Positions 32,879 through 64,000 of a DNA stretch of 64,000 bases are shown here, one piece after another. Position 1 is the first letter of the stretch. Every line of letters begins with the position of its first letter. The notes beneath the pieces are model-generated. The model was not told the DNA's origin and ran no database searches. It was given only the letters and a program-made list of their open reading frames with translations. Source of the stretch: Amoebidium appalachense (taxonomy: Eukaryota; Ichthyosporea); the NCBI GenBank assembly GCA_963693365.1, contig CAVNZM010000009.1, positions 6,448,001-6,512,000 on the forward strand, in the 5' to 3' direction. The position numbers and the translations under genes are program-made.

Positions 32879-33448
32879 GTAGGTTTCAGATTATGAGTGT
32901 TTTATATTACAGCGTGTTTGAAAAGTAATCTCTTTGCGAGTTTTGGGCTACAGTCACTTGTGTTTCTTCTTATTTTTCTATTTTTGGAGGAGGGGAGAGG
33001 GGGGGAGGGGCTGTGAGGGGATTGAGGGGGGAAAGGAGAGGGGAGGGGGAAGAGAGGAGGCCCCGGGTGTGGGGAAAGGGGGTTGTGGTGGTGGTGGTGT
33101 GTGTGTGTGTGTGTGTGTTGGGGGGGGGGGGGGGGGGGGGGGGTGATTTGGAGGTGCGGAGGTGGTAAATCTATTAATGATGGGATTAATAGGGGTTCTG
33201 CCTACTTGAGGTTGGAGGACGAATTTAACAAGGTACGCACACGTAGGAGGTGTCGAGACTACCCGAGTGCATTGCATGCGCATGTGCTTGTCGGTACTTG
33301 GAAAGAGGTGTGGAAGAATGTTGAGTTGGGAGGACACATGCACACGAGTCGGCAGCTTGTACCGTGTATAGATCAGAGTTGCAGTAGCTTAGGCCGAAAG
33401 TTTCTTTTGGAACGCATGGGATGATTCTGACGGGGTCCATGTTTGCAG

Positions 33449-51497
<18,049 letters not shown>

Positions 51498-51600
51498 TTC
51501 TTGCCAACACACAAAAAAGAAACACACACACACTCACTGACTCACTCACTCACTCACTCACTCACTCACTCACTCACTCACTCACTCACTCACTCACTCA

Positions 51601-51674
<74 letters not shown>

Positions 51675-51872
51675 CACTGACACTTTTGTTTTGGTTATTA
51701 TGCTTTAGTCTCTTTTTATTGTTCGATTGCTTGTTTCTTTGGTTGTGTCATTGTATGCATCCGTTTAGTCAAGGTAATGAGTGGGAAAGCAATAGAAATA
51801 GAGCTTGAAAGCACAATGACCAAGGGAATCGCGATTTTCCAAAAAACACAAACTTGCACACACAAGCATGTG

Positions 51873-51931
<59 letters not shown>

Positions 51932-52670
51932 CTATAGCTACATGCACACGAGTGTGTTGCTTGCATACACACGAGTCATACATGCATGGGGATATCTCAT
52001 TCACGGACGTGTGTGTGTCGCGCACAAACGCAGTGATGGGTGAGAACACGGAAATCTCAGACTGCACACATGGAATTTTGCTCCTCCTGGTTTTCTTGGT
52101 TTCCCTCTCCACCTTGTGTAGTATGTTTCGAACAGAAATATGGTTTTTTTTCCATGGTTTTTTTTCCCCTTTGAGTTCTTGTATGTTGTTTCTATTCAAT
52201 ATCAGATATTGCAATTTATTGTTACTTGAACTCATGGGTGAAAACAGTTAACAGTCTCAGGCCTTCCACAAATAAAAATAAATAAAACTCCATGTGATCC
52301 GGCTGGTTTCCGGGTTAACACCACCCTTGCCACATTTACGTGCGAAGTTCCTGGGTGAACCGGTCTGTGGTGTAAGATATTTAATTTACTTGTGCGTATG
52401 TATGCATATCATGAGTCACTTTCCGAGCCATTGGATATCAAGCAATGGTGATATCATTACGGAGGTTATATGCAGGTATGGGGCGTATAATATATGCAGG
52501 CTCGTACGCTGAGCATGTGCTGTGTGTGTTGTCTGCGCTGTAGGGTTCTTATCTCCCCCCCCCCCCTTGACCTCCCCTAGGCCAGGGCCGAAAATTCTCG
52601 AAATTTGAATGGTATTTTCCAGTATATCTCATATTTTTGTAAGACCTGGATGGTATTTCCGGACATTTTC
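51498..52670. other. 3' flank of the protease gene
   Basis: Starts with (CTCA)n and (CA)n (51528-51671), then another (CA)n (51880-51929). 'aaataaaaataaataaaac' near 52268 is the likely poly(A) signal. The remainder, to the F-box gene stop codon, shows nothing. Confidence 0.6.
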
Positions 52671-53387
52671 CTATGAAGCTCGGACTATAAATGCACCGTA
52701 CCATGCAAAACTTTTTTGAAACTTTGGTAAATGTTGGGGGCATGCAGTTGCCTTGGGAAGTCTCCTCTCCACCTCAAACGGGTGCCCTCCCACACAGTAC
52801 GGGCACTTCCCTGTTGCATCATCAACAAATGGGCCCGCGTTCTTCTTGTTTTCGTACCTCTGCCAAATGCATTTCTGTGCCTCCAAACTGCCCTCGAGTC
52901 CATGCAAACAAATGGACAGAGCACATGCCTCGTAGATGTAAATCGAGCGCGTGTTTTCGTTGTGGTCGTACCTGAACCGGGGCACATTCGAGCCAAGCGC
53001 ACTCTGATACTTCTTGAGCTGCTGGACGGTCACAGGGAGCACCTTGGGAACCTCTACCAGCGGATAGACATACAGTATCCGCTCCCTGTGCCAAGGGGGG
53101 CAGCGTGGCGGGTGTTTTATCCCTCGGGCAACGAGGGAGGCACGCGGGCGTATGCGAGCTAGGCCGTCGGAAGGGCACGTACGGTCTGACGAAATGAGGG
53201 TGGATAGATACACACGGAGGTCGGACAGGACTGCACGGCGGCACTGCCAGCACACCAGAGAGAACGCCTGAAGGTCGCAGGCAGGCAGCCGAGCGACTAT
53301 CTCGCACAGCACAGAAGCTGGAAGACTTAGAGGGCCTTTAGGTGCGTGAGCCATTGTCTGGCGCTTAGCCGCAGAAGGACCGAGCAT
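52671..53387 (-). CDS. F-box protein, intronless
   Basis: 238 aa starting MLGPSAAKRQTMAHAP; a second ATG 11 codons on is possible. Residues about 19-55 form an F-box (LSLPASVLCEIVARLPACDL, then SLVCWQCRRAVLSD), which would recruit a target to an SCF ubiquitin ligase. The rest is unrecognised; a CPYC...H segment near residue 198 might bind metal. On the minus strand a TATA box at 53754-53747 is followed by about 330 bases without any ATG until this start, which supports both the promoter and the start. A potential 5' splice site (CTG|GTAAGT, about 53401) lies in that leader. It is intronless, unlike the genes on either side. Confidence 0.7.
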   Translation of the reverse strand: MLGPSAAKRQTMAHAPKGPLSLPASVLCEIVARLPACDLQAFSLVCWQCRRAVLSDLRVYLSTLISSDRTCPSDGLARIRPRASLVARGIKHPPRCPPWHRERILYVYPLVEVPKVLPVTVQQLKKYQSALGSNVPRFRYDHNENTRSIYIYEACALSICLHGLEGSLEAQKCIWQRYENKKNAGPFVDDATGKCPYCVGGHPFEVERRLPKATACPQHLPKFQKSFAWYGAFIVRAS

Positions 53388-53746
53388 CTTCGGTCACTTA
53401 CCAGCACCCTGCCCACTAATTAGTCCAAAAACTGAACGCCGTGCACGCTGGTTCCAGCAGCCACACACACAGGCACGTTATAATCTGCAGCGCACCTGAG
53501 TACAAGTAAAGCTTTCCACGTGCCGCGCTGCCACACCTCCCCCCTATAACGGTGTTGAGGCAATTCCTCTCCCTTCTCCAAGATTCTGTACAGACACAAG
53601 ACGTGCAAGACGGCCCAAAGCAGGCAACGTGTGCGTAGATTTGAAAAAGGTCTAAAACCGAAAGAGATAAAACTTGAACACGGGCGCTTGAAAGAGCGAA
53701 CACCCACCCACCACCACTGACGTTGCAAAAAAGATGCTCTCTTTGC

Positions 53747-53754
53747 TTATATAA
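53747..53754 (-). promoter_or_regulatory. TATA box of the F-box gene
   Basis: TTATATAA within 'tcattatataagcaaag' on the minus strand; the downstream leader has no ATG before 53387. Confidence 0.65.
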
Positions 53755-54915
53755 TGACATGGCCAGTTTCCACTCTCTACTCTGTGCACATCTTCTGACT
53801 GTCTTCTTGACTGTCACCATGACGTCATAGATCTTTCGAAACCTCGGGAGTCACAGCCAGTACATGATTGTTTCGCGCCAAATTAATCGTTTCGTCGAGG
53901 TGAGGAGGTGAAAGTCTCCCTTCGCATGAACGTAATATAGGGTGCGAACAGTAGTGTGTATTCCCACTTGCCATTGCTAACAAATGGGCTGCGTGATTGT
54001 ATAACGGCATTCTTTGGCTCATAGGCGTTACAGCAGCAGCTTGCATCACACACACATTCTAGGGTTGGGGGCTAGGGCTAATAGCATTGAAGACAAGCAA
54101 CAAGGAGAAATGTTGTGCCAGACACGCTACTCTCTGAGTAGACTGCGTTCACACGTGTCTACAGGAGTAGCTGTTCGCGTTCAGCGTGCCAAAAGGCGAG
54201 CCTTTACGTCTTCAGCCCCGATATATGATGCTAAAGGGTAGGCATGCTCTCAACTCTCCCTCTCATCTAAGTGTGTTATCTTTGTGTGCATAAACCACGT
54301 TTTTATCTCTGAGCGCGACCACCTGTAACATGAGATGTTGCTCCACAGAAGTTCGGGAGTGTTGGAAGGGGAGGGGGCATGAGTTTGGTGGGGGAGGGGG
54401 GGGGGGGAGGGGGGGAGGGGTGCAGGGAGGATTGGTAGGAAGGGAGGGAGGGAGGGAGGGGGGGGGGGGTGGGGAGGAAAGGGGGGGGGGGGGGGATGGG
54501 ATCCAGGCATGGGCATCTAGTGATGGGGGGTGTACCTACCTATTCAGCTCTCTTATTATTCGATGTTGTGTGAAAGAGGAAACTTTGAAGGTTGGTTGAG
54601 GGGCGGGATGCTCTTGGGTGTGTGTGTGTGTGTGTGTGTGTGTGTCCGGGGAGGGGAGGGAGGGAAGGGGGGGGGGGGGGGGGGGGGGGAGGGAGGGGAG
54701 GGGGGTGAGGGGAGGGAGGGGAGAGGGGTGTGGGGAAGGAGGGGGTGTGGAAGAGAGAGTTACAAATAATGGTATGGTATGGTAAAGCGAAGAAGTCATT
54801 CTTAAACGGCGGGCACACATTTTCTCCACACTACCCCGCCATCTCATTCCATTTCCATCCTTACCCCAGCAACCATCCATCACCACAAGATGCCCTTGCA
54901 GACACCCACCAGCCC
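53755..54915. other. intergenic, upstream region of the HemW gene
   Basis: No convincing gene. A 76-codon minus-strand frame (54055-53825) has no support. 54360-54500 and 54650-54730 are G-rich with GGGA repeats; (GT)n lies at 54618-54644. An acceptor-like 'accccag' at about 54869 could start a HemW exon if there is an unseen 5' exon. Confidence 0.45.
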
Positions 54916-62736
<7,821 letters not shown>

Positions 62737-62751
62737 GTGAGTAGCTGCCAG

Positions 62752-62810
<59 letters not shown>

Positions 62811-63645
62811 CTTCTCCCATCCCTCACTTCCCCCTATCTGCACATTACCCAGATTCTATCTCTCTCCTGCTCCCCCCCCCCCCCCCACACACACACACAC
62901 ACACACACATCCCTCCCTTCCCCCCATCCGTCCATCCTTCCCCCCATCCCTCCCTCCCTTCCTCCCCCCCCCCCCCCCCCCCCCCGCCCCTCCCCCTCCC
63001 TCTCCCTGTCCTCTTTCTGCCCCTCACCCCCTCCCCCCCCCCCCCCCCAAAAAAAACCCCACCTCCCTCTGTCCCTTCCCCTGCTCCTCCTTCCCCCCCC
63101 CCTCCCTCCCTGTTCCCCATCTCACACTCGCCATACCACGCCACCACCACACCGATGCTCTCCCTTTTCATAGACTCTCTGTTTTTTTTCTGGAATTCAT
63201 GGTCATTCTGTATGCGTTGCGCACACCGCCATGTGTGGCTCGGCAGAAGGGGTCTGTGACATGGGATATTGAGATGTTAATTTACTATACACTCCCTCGT
63301 ATTAAGTCTATTCTTTGTACATTCCTTATTAGGTAATCTTGGAGATATGAGAGTCTATCGATCTGTGCACCTCACACATTCAGTATTCACAGTTGAGAAT
63401 TCCAATAATACTTATTCCAGCGCTTGGATGTATACTTGTTTAACGAAATGATTTAAGGCCTTTGCAAAGCTAACTCCCGGAGGTCTTAACGATTTTTCCA
63501 TGTAAGTCCAGTTATGTCCAGTTATGTCACTTTGCCTTACACCATACGGTGTTGTGAGCAACCCCTCTAACCCCGGCCACCCTCCCCCCCCCCCCCCCCC
63601 CCCCTCTCTTTCTTTCCACCTTTCCCACTCTCTCTTCCTCTCTCT

Positions 63646-63721
<76 letters not shown>

Positions 63722-64000
63722 TCCTCCCCCCCCCCCCCCCCCCCCCGCTCTCACTCACTTCCTCCCCCCCACCCCCCCCAGTGCTCTCTTCATCCCGTCT
63801 CTCCAGTCCAACCCCCCCCCCCCCCCCACCACCACCACCACCACCACCACCTTTCCCTTTCCTTTTCCTTCTCTTCCCCCCTCCTCTCTCCTGCTCTCAT
63901 TCATTCCACCACCCTCCTCCCCCCTCCCCTCCCCCTCCCCCCTCCTCTCTGTCCCCCCTCCCCCATCCTCCCCGTCCCCCCTCCTCCCTTTCATATTCCG
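62737..64000. other. HemW intron 11 or 3' part, no exon recognised
   Basis: C-runs (62754-62796, 62872-62886, 62967-62985), CA blocks, (CT)n (63643-63717) and pyrimidine-rich DNA to the window end. 63180-63560 is unique sequence without a recognisable HemW exon. Confidence 0.55.

Noticed and set aside
53416-53820. 134-codon minus-strand frame upstream of the F-box gene
   Set aside because: It starts upstream of the TATA box and has irregular composition; the region is better explained as promoter and ATG-free leader.
54053-54090. Degenerate telomere repeat near 'ctagggttgggggctagggc'
   Set aside because: Too short and irregular to support an interstitial telomere.

Overview
The window is a stretch of an intron-rich eukaryotic nuclear genome. 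Three conserved host genes can be reconstructed exon by exon: a Rab14 GTPase (minus, 7270-2152, 3 coding exons), a mitochondrial m-AAA protease of the AFG3L2/paraplegin type (plus, 33449-51497, 21 coding exons, 793 aa) and a HemW/RSAD1-type radical SAM protein (plus, 54916-62736, 11 exons seen, 3' end outside the window). The species cannot be named. A clear Rab14 and RSAD1-like HemW, together with long microsatellite-filled introns, argue against a fungus or land plant and fit an animal or a protist. Host introns and intergenic DNA are packed with G/C homopolymers and (GT/CA)n, (GA/CT)n arrays, which generate many spurious long open frames of Pro, His/Thr, Ser/Leu or Gly.

Between Rab14 and the m-AAA protease lies a different kind of DNA (about 8268-30533). 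It is gene-dense, almost intronless, with short 5' leaders, TATA boxes of the form GGYAT(AT)AAAAGC, and repeated CCAAT/ATTGG motifs near many genes. It is bounded by diverged inverted repeats (8268-8422 and 30330-30533) plus an inner, perfectly inverted 58-bp repeat (9454-9511 and 30171-30228). A 374-bp near-perfect palindrome sits at the left end, and a 500-N assembly gap (29671-30170) hides part of the right side, so its true size is unknown. Its genes are: an SF3/D5-type helicase; a PD-(D/E)XK-type nuclease sharing the helicase's C-terminal domain; a Fic protein and a patatin-like phospholipase with overlapping stop/start codons; a tandem-duplicated MYND protein; three C2H2 zinc-finger proteins; several coiled-coil or low-complexity proteins; a 45-residue very basic protein; and four proteins I do not recognise. 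I read it as an integrated large-DNA-virus-like element or a large self-replicating mobile element. No capsid, packaging ATPase, polymerase or integrase is visible.

Within the protease gene, six introns hold ten copies of one repeat family. All copies are in the sense orientation and variably 5'-truncated, and all end in the same 3' sequence followed by a C-run. This looks like a SINE-like or introner-like retroposon with an oligo(C) tail. The host genes also carry partial exon copies in introns (protease exons 2 and 12; HemW exon 8, inverted), one GC-AG intron, one irregular 5' splice site and a 23-nt microexon. An intronless F-box gene with its own TATA box and an ATG-free leader lies between the protease and HemW genes.
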